Below, piece by piece: positions 1 to 8,214 of a DNA stretch of 64,000 nucleotides; the first letter of the stretch is position 1; each line of letters opens with the position of its first letter. The notes beneath the pieces are model-generated. The model saw only the letters and a program-made list of their open reading frames with translations. It was not told the DNA's origin and searched no databases. This DNA is from Wolfiporia cocos (Eukaryota > Basidiomycota > Agaricomycetes > Polyporales > Phaeolaceae). The stretch is taken from the NCBI GenBank assembly GCA_029448655.1, contig JACCLO010000008.1:558001-622000 (forward strand). Reading direction: 5' to 3'. The translations under genes and the position numbers were made by a program.

Positions 1-307
1 GACAGAGGATCCGCGGTTAGCATTGTTTTGCCAGGTTTGTGCTTCATTTGGAAGTTGAAGCGTGAGAGGTACAGTGCCCAACGGGCTTGTCGTCTCGTCA
101 GTTTTTGCGCCGTTTTGAAATAGGTCAGGTTTAGATGATCCGACCATATCTCGAATTTTTCTGGGTGTCCCTCTAGGTAGTGTCGCCACTCCTCTAGAGC
201 CCTGATGACAGCCAACATTTCCTTGTCGTAGATCTCGTAGTTCCTTTCCGGGGCGCTTAGCGACTTGCTATAGTACGCCACGGGGTGGAATTTTCTATCC
301 GTAGGAT
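1..307 (-). pseudogene. RNase H portion of Ty3/Gypsy pol (element B), severed by insertion
   Basis: Read on the minus strand, this segment encodes the RNase H region of a Ty3/Gypsy polyprotein: a stretch like PERNYEIYDKEML, then EEWRHYLEG, and near the window edge the HKPGKTMLTADPLS-like end of the domain. Its reading frame is the direct continuation of the pol fragment ending at 8215 once element A and one copy of the 5-bp target duplication are ignored. So the two pieces were one gene before element A landed. The integrase part lies beyond the window edge. RNase H in these elements removes RNA from the cDNA hybrid during reverse transcription. The piece is now cut off from its promoter and upstream domains and cannot be expressed as pol. 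Confidence 0.88.
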
Positions 308-841
308 TGTTACGGATCGAATATCCGTTCAGCTGGGATGCTAAGTCGAGTTACTCAGCGTATCGAGTAGCGCACTACTCGTCGGACTCAGCAGAGTCGA
401 GCGTCGATATACTGGCTGCAGACTTAATTGCTTAAGTCCTTTGAGAACGAGTATAGGATCCTTGTAATTCAACAAGGTCGAGCTGAGGAACTCGACCAGT
501 ATTTACAACAGGGTCTTTATACTACGATTCTGTAATCGGGGTCATAGTGTCCTTGGTACTGCTACCACTAAGTCCATAAGGTTAGTACGCTACGATAACT
601 AAGCCGAAACGCTGCGGTTGAGCGCAACAATGGCTGAAACGTAGAAGCTCTGTAGATATACAACAGATATCACCTAGAACCTGATACGCTATGAGACTAG
701 GGGCGTAGGGTTGTTGTACATGAAACGAGGGTCGGTGGTTGAGCAGGGACCCTAAGAATAATCGGTCAATACAGCGGTTGAACGCTAAGTCCTCCTCTCC
801 AGTGAGGCGTCAAAATATACGGATTCATACGGATCGTAACA
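308..841 (-). repeat. 3' LTR of element A
   Basis: 534-bp direct repeat of 7681-8214, starting TGTTACGG and ending ATCGTAACA. On the coding strand this is the 3' LTR, preceded by a polypurine tract at about 842-856. It is flanked on the outside by the target duplication AGGAT at 303-307. Confidence 0.95.
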
Positions 842-856
842 TCACCCCCCTCCTAA
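842..856 (-). other. Polypurine tract of element A
   Basis: On the minus strand a purine run containing GGAGGGGGG ends two or three bases before the 3' LTR. This is the usual position and composition of the plus-strand DNA primer of LTR retrotransposons. Confidence 0.75.
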
Positions 857-886
857 GCCGTCATCGCCCTCGATGAAATCCAAGCA

Positions 887-3800
887 TCACGGCCACTCAA
901 AGGGCCTCGGGGTCGGGGTCGTTATACCCTGCATCTCCATCGGGGAGAGGAGGCGTGGCGGGAGGGACCCAGAGCTGGTAGGGCGCGCATTCCCCTCGTC
1001 GATGTCCGGGCTGGGATACCCGACACGTGGGGCAGCGGTAGTCGGGGCAGTCGAGGATCCAGTGGTAAGGGCTGCCACAGCTTCGACAGGGCTCTGCCTG
1101 AGATGGCCTGGGCGGGGATCGAGCGGAGGGGACGTCGCGGAGATAGTCGCCGGATTCGTACCGCTGGTGGTGGTGGTGGACCCAGATGCGCTCCCGGAGC
1201 CATCTAGGTAGACTGAGAAGGGGGTCGTTCCAGGCGTCGCGACCCCGCTCGAACTCCTCTCGGCTGATGACCTCAACTGACGGAGATCGTCGACCAGCTT
1301 CGTCGTCAGCTGGGGCAGTGAGCGGCGGGGTGGCAATCCTAGCGCTGCTCGGCCCCTCTCGAACTGGGCGTCGTTCGCGGCTTCGTGGATGAGGAGCAGG
1401 GCTCTCCGGTTCTCCAGGTCGAGCTCCTGCGGCGGAGGTCTCAGGGGGAGCGTGGTCAGGTACCAGAGAGCGGTATTCCATAAAATCGTACGGTTCTGCA
1501 ATTCGAGCCAATTCATCGTCGTCGAGTAGCCAGGAGGGCATTGGAGGGACGGGGCTTCGCTGACGGGGCGGGCGACGCGGGCCTTCTTCTCCTTGGTTGA
1601 ACTCTCTCCGGATTCGCGATGGCGTCGACGCCCCGAGGTGGTCGATCCACTGATCGATGTTCCGCCCAAGCTGCTGTCTCTGCCAGCGGACTGTCCATTC
1701 GAGTTGGACAAGCCGCTCGGTGACGTCTTGATAGCTGTCGTAGATGGCGGTGAGCTCCTGTACGAGCTCAAATCGATCGGTCCAGGGGGTTGGATGACCT
1801 CCGGGGGGAACGTCGGACCTGTGCCAGGTGAGCGCATGGCGGGTGCGGAGGTGGGCCTCCTCGGAACACCCATAACACCTGCCTGTCTGATATCCCATGC
1901 GGACGGCGAGGGACCGACGCAGCGTCGGCGCCCTGGGACGGTCGGGTTGGCTAGGCGGAGGCGTCGACATGTTACTTCTTCGACCTGGCGGGTTCTGCTC
2001 CCCCTCCGCCGACTTTTGTAGTCCTCCAGGAGGTCGGGGGAATTCTTCAAGTTCGTTGCGTCTTCCCACGAGTCGTCAGCGGTTGGGTAGCCCTTCCAAT
2101 GGACCAAATACTGCCTTTTCCCTCGATGTTGCCTTTGGTTTAGGATAGAATCGACCTCGTACTCTTTGTGCCCTTCGACCAGGTCCGGGGGTGGTTTCGT
2201 GTAATTGGGCCCGTGCACCCTTGTCTCATTGAACGGTTTCAGTAGCGAGGCATGGAAGACCGGGTGTATCTTCCACCGCGGGGGCAGAGCCAGCCTGTAC
2301 GAGACGGCCCCGAGCTTCTCGGCGATGGTGAACGGCCCCTCCCTTTTTGGAGCGAGCTTCCGTGATTCGTACGGGAGGTGGAGGTTCTTGGCATCAAGCC
2401 ACACCTTGTCTCCCTTGCTAAGCTTAGGCAAATCGCGCAGGGTCCGTCCGGCCATTCGTTTTTGGGCTAGTTCGTGCGCGGCGATAGCCTTCTCCCTTGC
2501 CTCTTTGATGCTTTTCAGCCTCTCTCCCGCGGCTGGTACCGATGTCGGGTTGTCTTCTTCGGGCAATCCCCGGGGAATATACCCCATGATGACTTCGGTG
2601 GGGGCCAAACCTCTTTCGGTCCTGCGCGTGTTGTGGGCAAATTCTACATCTGGGAGTCTGGCGGCCCAGAGGTACGGGTCGCTCATGCAGTAGATACGCA
2701 GGTAGACTTCTATTTGTTGGTTCATTCGCTCAGTCTGTCCGTCGGTTTGGGGGTGATACGCCGTACTCAGGGCGGAGTCGATCCCTAGAAGCTTGCAGAG
2801 AGCTTGGAAAAACTTCGAGGTGAACTGGGGGCCTCGGTCCGAGATGATTTTCCTAGGGAGCCCGTACTTCGAGTAGATTTTCCGGTGGAATATGTCGGCG
2901 GCTCCTTCGCTGGTGATGGTCTTATCGCATGGGGTCAGGGATATCGCCTTTGACAGCCCATGATCGACAATGACCATAACCGAATCATATTTCCCTACCC
3001 GGGGGAGGTCGGTGATGAAGTCCACTGAGCATTGTGAGAAGGGGAGTGCGTCTTTTCGGGTCGGAATCGGTTGCAGCGGCGCCTTTGTCGGATGTCGGTC
3101 GGGTTTCATCTGCTGACAGATGGCGCAGCCTTTGACATATTCGGCCACAGTTTTTCGCAGGTCGGGCCACCAGAAGTGCTCTTGCACCTTCAGGGTCGTT
3201 CCCCAAATTCCGGGGTGACCTGCCGCTATTGGGTCGTGATATCTTGAGATAACGTCCTTTCTCAGGCCCGGGTCCCTTGGCACGTACATCCGCCCCTTAT
3301 ACAAGAGGACCCCTTCGGTGTACTGCCAGTCTTCCATTACTGTCCTTAAAGGAGGCTGTTCCCCTTGTTCAAGGGCGCGGAGTCCCTGTTCCGCGATCGG
3401 ATCGAAGGACTTCGCGATCTTGATCCGATCAATGATCGGGATTTCGATTGCGTGAATGAATAGGGTATCGGGCAGCATCAGAATGTCTTCGTTGTCGTGG
3501 TCGGAGCTGTCCAAATTCATGAGGCGCGAGAGGGTGTCTGCCATTACCAACTTCTTTCCTGGGACGTGCTGTAGCCGTATGTCGAATTGAGATAGTAACA
3601 GGTGCCATCTCGCTTGCCTCCGATTCAATCTCTGGGCGCTTCGCCAATACGTAAGGTTCTGGTGATCGCTCCTGATCAGGATCTGATGTGGACCCCCTTC
3701 TAGAAGGTGGCGCCATTCTTCCAGCGCGCGAACCACTCCTAGGAGTTCTCGATCGTAGATTTCGTAATTTCGTTCGGCCGGGGTGAGGGACTGTGATAGA

Positions 3801-5878
3801 TAGCCCACTGGTCGCTCGTTTCCGTTATCGTCTTTTTGTTTGAGCACTGCTCCGAGGGCGAACTGGGAGGCGTCGGTTTCCAGGATAAAGGGTTTTTCTT
3901 TGTCGGGGAGGAGCAGCGCGGGGGCTGTTACGAACTGACTTTTTAAGAATTCGAACGCCTCGCTTTCTTGTTCTGTCCACTTGAACCCTGTGCCCGTTGC
4001 CGTTTTTGTGAGGTCGATGAGCGGTCGCGCGTGCGCGGAATAGTGGTCGATGAACTTTCTGTAGAAGTTCGCGAACCCTAAGAAGGAGCGGACTCCTTTG
4101 ACATTTCGCGGGGGTGGCCAGTCGCGGATCCCTTTGAGCTTGGCGGGGTCCATCTGGATTTGGCCGGGGGCGATTACGAGTCCAAGGAACTCTACCCTCT
4201 CTACCCCGAACGCGCATTTCTCGGGCTTCACGAATAGCTTTTCTTCAGCCAGCTTTTGCAGGACTCGTCGCTCTCGCTCTCTGTGGGTCGTTTGGTCTGG
4301 AGAGAAGATGAGGATGTCGTCCATGTAGACTAATACCCACCCTTCCGCAATTTCCTCTTTTAGTATCTCGTTCATCATGGCCTGGAACGTTGCTGGTGAA
4401 TTGCACATCCCAAAGAACATTACTGTTGGTTCGTAGAGGCCAGCATTGGTTTTGAATGCGCCCTTCCATTGATCGCCTTCTCGGATCCGTACGTTGTTAT
4501 ATCCTGCTCGCAGGTCCATTTTGGTGAACACCTTTGCCCCTCTTAGCTTCTCGATGAGTTCGGATATCAGGGGTAGTGGATAAGCGTTCTTAACCGTTCC
4601 TTCGTTTAGGTATCGGTAGTCCTGGCAGGGCCTTAGCCCTCCGTCTTTCTTTGGGACGAAGAAGGCGGGGGACGCCATGGGGGACTTCGATGGTCGGATG
4701 AATCCCTTGGCGAGATTTTCTGCCAGAAATTCGTCCATGGCTTTTTGTTCTCTGGGGGACAGCGAGTATACCTTGCAGTCCCGGGGTACGAAGTCAGGTT
4801 TTAGTTCGATAGCATGGTCCCACGGTCTCGAAGGGGGAAACGCGGCTGCGGCTTTCTTGCTGAAGACGTGTGCGAAGTCTTTCAGGTGTTCGGGGAGGGC
4901 GTCCTCTGTGGGCCCCCTTTTCTCTGTCTCGGAGAGTTTCTGGGATTTCGTCATTACCTTGCGTATGCGGGATAGGGCTGCGCTTTCCTGCCGGAATCGC
5001 CTTGGGTTCCTGGTTCTAGGGGCGACCAGTTTCTTGGTCCGGACAAATCTCCTGAGTAGTTGGTATTCTTCGTCTGAGATGGGATCCTCCACTGGCTGCC
5101 GAGTGTCGGTGGAGCCGAAGCCCGCATCCCCTCTCTTTGTTTCATCGAGCTCCTCTACCTGGACTACTTCGGGGGTGAGGGCTTGTTCAAATATTATTTG
5201 CGCAATGCGCATTCCGGGAATGATACGATGAGGTGTCGTCGATTGGTTGAACAGGATGACTTTGACTTCTCCGCGATAGTCAGGATCGATCACTCCTGCC
5301 CCAACCGTGAGCCCATGTTTGAGCGTGAGGCCCGATCGTGAGGCTATCCTCCCGTAAGATCCTTTCGGGATCTCCATCCGAACCCCGGTGGGGATCGCCT
5401 TCCATCCCCCAGGGGTGATTTCCTCATCCTTTGAGGCGTATAGGTCGTATCCAATGGCACCGTCGGTTCCCCGCGTTGGGAGCTTCCCCTCGGGGGCTAC
5501 TGTCATTTTGACAGTGTCGAGTTGGATTATGGCGTCGGTCGTTCGGGCTTTTTCTGTTGGTTTGTCAGGGGCGATATCGACCTTCCCTGTTGCCCAATCG
5601 ATGACAGGGCTCTCCTTTTTCAACCAATTGTATCCGAGGATTACTTCTTCTTTTCCGATGTTTCCTACGAGGAAGCGGACTTTTCGTTCCTTTCCTCCGT
5701 ATTTGATGGGGAGGTAGACTTCCCGATCTACCTGTCCGTCCTTGTTGGTGGTTCCATCGACGTTCCGGACGGTGATTGGGTTTCTTAGAGGTCGAGTCAC
5801 GATTCGGTGTCGAATGACGAGTTTTGAATGGATCAGGGAGGACATGGCTCCCGAGTCGATGAGGGCGTTTACTTTCAC
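887..5878 (-). CDS. pol: Pol polyprotein of element A (PR-dUTPase-RT-RNaseH-IN-chromodomain)
   Basis: The frame is open from about 5998 to the stop at 887; residue numbers here count from the GTG at 5878. Domains in order: retroviral-type protease (DSGA at residues 8-11); a complete trimeric-type dUTPase (about 122-260) with all five motifs, including GYDLYA, RSGL, GVIDPDYRGE and RGDAGFGST; reverse transcriptase with YMDD at 518-521; RNase H (ETDAS near 667); integrase with an H881-H888-C918-C921 finger and the D953, D1014, E1050 triad; and a chromodomain at about 1239-1289 (YLVHWKGYP). The chromodomain should guide integration to marked chromatin. All catalytic residues I can check are present. 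There is no ATG near the start, so it is probably made as a Gag-Pol fusion by -1 frameshifting. The last ~370 residues overlap the third ORF and may be only an open shadow frame. Confidence 0.93.
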   Translation of the reverse strand: MKVNALIDSGAMSSLIHSKLVIRHRIVTRPLRNPITVRNVDGTTNKDGQVDREVYLPIKYGGKERKVRFLVGNIGKEEVILGYNWLKKESPVIDWATGKVDIAPDKPTEKARTTDAIIQLDTVKMTVAPEGKLPTRGTDGAIGYDLYASKDEEITPGGWKAIPTGVRMEIPKGSYGRIASRSGLTLKHGLTVGAGVIDPDYRGEVKVILFNQSTTPHRIIPGMRIAQIIFEQALTPEVVQVEELDETKRGDAGFGSTDTRQPVEDPISDEEYQLLRRFVRTKKLVAPRTRNPRRFRQESAALSRIRKVMTKSQKLSETEKRGPTEDALPEHLKDFAHVFSKKAAAAFPPSRPWDHAIELKPDFVPRDCKVYSLSPREQKAMDEFLAENLAKGFIRPSKSPMASPAFFVPKKDGGLRPCQDYRYLNEGTVKNAYPLPLISELIEKLRGAKVFTKMDLRAGYNNVRIREGDQWKGAFKTNAGLYEPTVMFFGMCNSPATFQAMMNEILKEEIAEGWVLVYMDDILIFSPDQTTHRERERRVLQKLAEEKLFVKPEKCAFGVERVEFLGLVIAPGQIQMDPAKLKGIRDWPPPRNVKGVRSFLGFANFYRKFIDHYSAHARPLIDLTKTATGTGFKWTEQESEAFEFLKSQFVTAPALLLPDKEKPFILETDASQFALGAVLKQKDDNGNERPVGYLSQSLTPAERNYEIYDRELLGVVRALEEWRHLLEGGPHQILIRSDHQNLTYWRSAQRLNRRQARWHLLLSQFDIRLQHVPGKKLVMADTLSRLMNLDSSDHDNEDILMLPDTLFIHAIEIPIIDRIKIAKSFDPIAEQGLRALEQGEQPPLRTVMEDWQYTEGVLLYKGRMYVPRDPGLRKDVISRYHDPIAAGHPGIWGTTLKVQEHFWWPDLRKTVAEYVKGCAICQQMKPDRHPTKAPLQPIPTRKDALPFSQCSVDFITDLPRVGKYDSVMVIVDHGLSKAISLTPCDKTITSEGAADIFHRKIYSKYGLPRKIISDRGPQFTSKFFQALCKLLGIDSALSTAYHPQTDGQTERMNQQIEVYLRIYCMSDPYLWAARLPDVEFAHNTRRTERGLAPTEVIMGYIPRGLPEEDNPTSVPAAGERLKSIKEAREKAIAAHELAQKRMAGRTLRDLPKLSKGDKVWLDAKNLHLPYESRKLAPKREGPFTIAEKLGAVSYRLALPPRWKIHPVFHASLLKPFNETRVHGPNYTKPPPDLVEGHKEYEVDSILNQRQHRGKRQYLVHWKGYPTADDSWEDATNLKNSPDLLEDYKSRRRGSRTRQVEEVTCRRLRLANPTVPGRRRCVGPSPSAWDIRQAGVMGVPRRPTSAPAMRSPGTGPTFPPEVIQPPGPIDLSSYRSSPPSTTAIKTSPSGLSNSNGQSAGRDSSLGGTSISGSTTSGRRRHRESGESSTKEKKARVARPVSEAPSLQCPPGYSTTMNWLELQNRTILWNTALWYLTTLPLRPPPQELDLENRRALLLIHEAANDAQFERGRAALGLPPRRSLPQLTTKLVDDLRQLRSSAERSSSGVATPGTTPFSVYLDGSGSASGSTTTTSGTNPATISATSPPLDPRPGHLRQSPVEAVAALTTGSSTAPTTAAPRVGYPSPDIDEGNARPTSSGSLPPRLLSPMEMQGITTPTPRPFEWP
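897..1970 (-). CDS. Third ORF of element A with two zinc knuckles
   Basis: Open frame of 357 codons from the ATG at 1970, in a different frame from pol and overlapping its 3' end; the frame is open upstream to about 2069. Near its C terminus two cysteine knuckles lie close together: CX2CX4HX4C (CRSCGSPYHWILDC) and then CX2CX6HX4C (CPTCRVSQPGHRRGEC). The middle is acidic and tryptophan-rich, and the N terminus is proline- and arginine-rich. It sits where env or accessory genes sit in LTR elements, but I see no signal peptide or membrane segment. Nucleic-acid binding is an inference from the knuckles. The same bases are also open in the pol frame (pol residues about 1290-1663). I favour this frame as the real protein because of the spaced knuckles, but dual coding is possible. 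How it would be expressed (spliced RNA or reinitiation) is not visible. Confidence 0.66.
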   Translation of the reverse strand: MSTPPPSQPDRPRAPTLRRSLAVRMGYQTGRCYGCSEEAHLRTRHALTWHRSDVPPGGHPTPWTDRFELVQELTAIYDSYQDVTERLVQLEWTVRWQRQQLGRNIDQWIDHLGASTPSRIRREFNQGEEGPRRPPRQRSPVPPMPSWLLDDDELARIAEPYDFMEYRSLVPDHAPPETSAAGARPGEPESPAPHPRSRERRPVREGPSSARIATPPLTAPADDEAGRRSPSVEVISREEFERGRDAWNDPLLSLPRWLRERIWVHHHHQRYESGDYLRDVPSARSPPRPSQAEPCRSCGSPYHWILDCPDYRCPTCRVSQPGHRRGECAPYQLWVPPATPPLPDGDAGYNDPDPEAL

Positions 5879-5985
5879 GGCTTTCTGCAGCTTCAGGGTT
5901 ACGGGGATAAACAGCGACCGGTCGCGTTCATACGAGGTAATTACATGAGCTGCGCTTTCGGGAGGTAAGACCGTGCGCTTCCTCC

Positions 5986-7635
5986 CTATTCGAAATCCTG
6001 GTCATCGAGAATCTGGGCAAGGAACGAGGGGTTCTTAGCTTTGAGAATCCTGATCGCGTTAACTGCTTCTTCCACTGCGGTGGCTCCATCGTCCTCGTCC
6101 TCGGTGTCTTCTTCTTCCGTGTGGGCGGCGGGGTTCCCCTCCTCTACGGCCTCTACCTTTCGAGCTTTGCCCTTCGCAGGAGACTTCTTCTTTCGCTTTG
6201 GGCAGTTGCTGGAGAGGTGGCCCTTCTCCTTACAATTGAAGCACCGCCCCTCAGTTTGGAGCTTGCGTCGCTCTTCTGTGGACATTCGGTCAACGTCCAT
6301 TGCGTTCGGGTCTTTCACGGGAGTCGGTGTGGCTGGGGAGCTAGGTCCCTTGGGTCGCCACTGGGGTTTCTTCTTGGGGTCTCCTCGTCCTTTGATGAAC
6401 GTGTTATAATTGTTCTCGTTGATGGATGCTTGCTTCATCCAGTCCGTGAGGGTTACGACGGGGGGAACAATATTTATGATATGCGTAACGAGTGCGGGTC
6501 GGATGGCTCTCTTGTACAAGGTGACGAGGAGTGGGTTGCACTGTTGTCGGTCCAGTCCCGTTTTCCCTACGAGGTTATCGAATTCAATATTGAAGTCGTC
6601 GATGTTCTTCTTCTCCTGCCTGAGGTCGAAGAGATCGTCATTGGTTTTCTGTTTCTCTTCGATGGGCTCGAATGCGGCGTCGAATTCTGCACTGAACTGG
6701 AGTAGCGTGGGGAGGACGAATGCTCCTGTCGCCAGATCTGTGTGCTTGGCGTAGTAGTTCTCCTTCCATTGGTCTACTCGGTCGCTTCCTCGAATGTAGG
6801 ACATGATGAAGAGGATTTTCTGATCGTCGGTCTGATAGTCTGTCGCGAACATGGTGAACCATGTGTTGCAATCATTCTTGAAGCGTTGTAGCTTCTTTCG
6901 TTCTCCCTTGAAGGGTTCGGGGGTGGCGAGCTTTATGCGGTTCCCTCGCCCTGGTGGGGCGAACTGCCCGCCCCATCCCGCGGGGTTCCCTCCGCCTGGG
7001 GGGCCTCCTCCGCCTGGTGGTCCTCCTCCTCCGCCTGGCGGTCCTCCTGGATTGCCTCCTGCGCCGCCTGCTGGATTACCGGTGCCGCCCGGGGGACCTC
7101 CGCCCCCGGGGGGACCTCCCCCTCCAGGAATTCCTCCTCCTCCAGACGCTCCTGGTCCGGTGGGGTTTGTTCCGCTAGGATTTCCAGGTAGCGGATTATT
7201 AACTGGCGGAGGGATATTGGCCACTCCCCCTGCGCCCTGGCTCGTGCCGCTGCTTCCCGGAACAGCACTTCCGCCCAAGGTTGTACCTCCCAGACCCATG
7301 CTTCCTCCTGCAGGGTTGGGGTTCGTTGTCTGTCCTCCGAGTTGTCCATCGCCTGTTCGAGATATGGTGATGGTCGGTGTCATCAAATTTGTGACGTTTC
7401 CGAAGCGTTCAAAAGCGGCGCGCGTCTGCTCCCAGGGGTCGTTCGAGGATGGGGGTAACTGTACCCACGAGGGAACAAGTCTGTCTGGAGTCGGGACGGT
7501 GAGATACCCTCCTTTCGTAAAGAACCCTGCGGGGGGATTTCTCCACTCGAGTTTGTCTTCGTAGTAGATGCGTCTGTATTCTTCGGGGAGCAGATGGATC
7601 AACCGGTTCGGGAGATCCAGGTCAAAGCGTTGCAT
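5986..7635 (-). CDS. gag: Gag of element A
   Basis: 549-codon ORF whose ATG lies only 45 nt inside the 5' LTR. The middle of the N-terminal half is an extreme glycine/proline tract (repeated GGG and PPGG). It is followed by a retrotransposon gag-type helical region (around FKGERKKLQRFKNDCNTWF) and a classical CX2CX4HX4C zinc knuckle (CFNCKEKGHLSSNC) near the C terminus, then lysine-rich and acidic stretches. Gag would form the particle and package the RNA. The ORF ends with TAG at 5986-5988. The pol frame is -1 relative to gag and becomes open about 15 nt before the gag stop, which suggests a frameshifted Gag-Pol. The ORF shows no breaks, in keeping with a young element. Confidence 0.93.
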   Translation of the reverse strand: MQRFDLDLPNRLIHLLPEEYRRIYYEDKLEWRNPPAGFFTKGGYLTVPTPDRLVPSWVQLPPSSNDPWEQTRAAFERFGNVTNLMTPTITISRTGDGQLGGQTTNPNPAGGSMGLGGTTLGGSAVPGSSGTSQGAGGVANIPPPVNNPLPGNPSGTNPTGPGASGGGGIPGGGGPPGGGGPPGGTGNPAGGAGGNPGGPPGGGGGPPGGGGPPGGGNPAGWGGQFAPPGRGNRIKLATPEPFKGERKKLQRFKNDCNTWFTMFATDYQTDDQKILFIMSYIRGSDRVDQWKENYYAKHTDLATGAFVLPTLLQFSAEFDAAFEPIEEKQKTNDDLFDLRQEKKNIDDFNIEFDNLVGKTGLDRQQCNPLLVTLYKRAIRPALVTHIINIVPPVVTLTDWMKQASINENNYNTFIKGRGDPKKKPQWRPKGPSSPATPTPVKDPNAMDVDRMSTEERRKLQTEGRCFNCKEKGHLSSNCPKRKKKSPAKGKARKVEAVEEGNPAAHTEEEDTEDEDDGATAVEEAVNAIRILKAKNPSFLAQILDDQDFE

Positions 7636-7668
7636 GGACTTGCACTCTTGGTAAGTGAGTCTGTTAAG

Positions 7669-7679
7669 AGCTCGACCTT
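7669..7679 (-). other. Self-priming primer-binding site of element A
   Basis: One base inside the 5' LTR, the minus strand reads AAGGTCGAGCT, with no TGG as expected for a tRNA 3' end. The complementary 11-mer AGCTCGACCTT lies inside the LTR (minus strand, starting at 7857), 31 nt downstream of a TATAAA, i.e. at the expected 5' end of the mRNA. This is the arrangement known from Tf1/sushi-group elements, where the folded RNA 5' end primes its own reverse transcription. Confidence 0.75.
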
Positions 7680-7680
7680 C

Positions 7681-8214
7681 TGTTACGGATCGAATATCCG
7701 TTCAGCTGGGATGCTAAGTCGAGTTACTCAGCGTATCGAGTAGCGCACTACTCGTCGGACTCAGCAGAGTCGAGCGTCGATATACTGGCTGCAGACTTAA
7801 TTGCTTAAGTCCTTTGAGAACGAGTATAGGATCCTTGTAATTCAACAAGGTCGAGCTGAGGAACTCGACCAGTATTTACAACAGGGTCTTTATACTACGA
7901 TTCTGTAATCGGGGTCATAGTGTCCTTGGTACTGCTACCACTAAGTCCATAAGGTTAGTACGCTACGATAACTAAGCCGAAACGCTGCGGTTGAGCGCAA
8001 CAATGGCTGAAACGTAGAAGCTCTGTAGATATACAACAGATATCACCTAGAACCTGATACGCTATGAGACTAGGGGCGTAGGGTTGTTGTACATGAAACG
8101 AGGGTCGGTGGTTGAGCAGGGACCCTAAGAATAATCGGTTAATACAGCGGTTGAACGCTAAGTCCTCCTCTCCAGTGAGGCGTCAAAATATACGGATTCA
8201 TACGGATCGTAACA
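7681..8214 (-). repeat. 5' LTR of element A, with promoter
   Basis: 534-bp LTR, the direct repeat of 308-841, with outer target duplication AGGAT at 8215-8219. It carries the TATAAA at 7894-7889 and the putative transcription start near 7857 on the minus strand. Confidence 0.95.
7889..7894 (-). promoter_or_regulatory. TATA box of element A LTR
   Basis: TATAAA on the minus strand within the 5' LTR, 31 nt upstream of the AGCTCGACCTT segment complementary to the primer-binding site. Spacing fits a transcript starting at that segment. The same TATA plus AGCTCGACCTT pairing recurs in the related LTR near 45830-45873. Confidence 0.65.

Larger units (their letters stand above)
308..8214 (-). mobile_element. 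Complete Ty3/Gypsy chromovirus (element A)
   Basis: Full-length LTR retrotransposon of 7907 bp on the minus strand. It has 534-bp LTRs at 308-841 and 7681-8214 that begin TGTTAC and end GTAACA; I noticed only one difference between them (C/T near position 762). A 5-bp target duplication AGGAT lies at 303-307 and 8215-8219. The order is 5' LTR (right), primer-binding site, gag, pol with PR-dUTPase-RT-RNaseH-IN-chromodomain, an overlapping third ORF, polypurine tract, 3' LTR (left). Near-identical LTRs and open frames point to recent insertion and possible activity. The chromodomain places it among chromoviruses. It interrupts the pol of element B. Four more LTR copies or relatives occur in the window (35020-35558, 44823-45362, about 45820-46080, and its own pair). 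Confidence 0.96.

Noticed and set aside
887..2000. Pol residues about 1290-1663 as a real C-terminal domain
   Set aside because: The stretch after the chromodomain is low-complexity, has no motif and overlaps the zinc-knuckle ORF in another frame; kept only as part of the open frame.
1593..5788. Many plus-strand ORFs of 60-184 codons opposite pol and gag
   Set aside because: They mirror the GC-rich coding strand of the retroelement and have no start context, domain or conservation of their own.
6851..7564. 237-codon proline-rich plus-strand ORF
   Set aside because: It is the complement of the Gly/Pro tract of Gag; the composition is dictated by the opposite frame.
7660..7680. tRNA-type primer-binding site for element A
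   Set aside because: No TGG directly after the LTR; the complement within the LTR gives a better, self-priming explanation.
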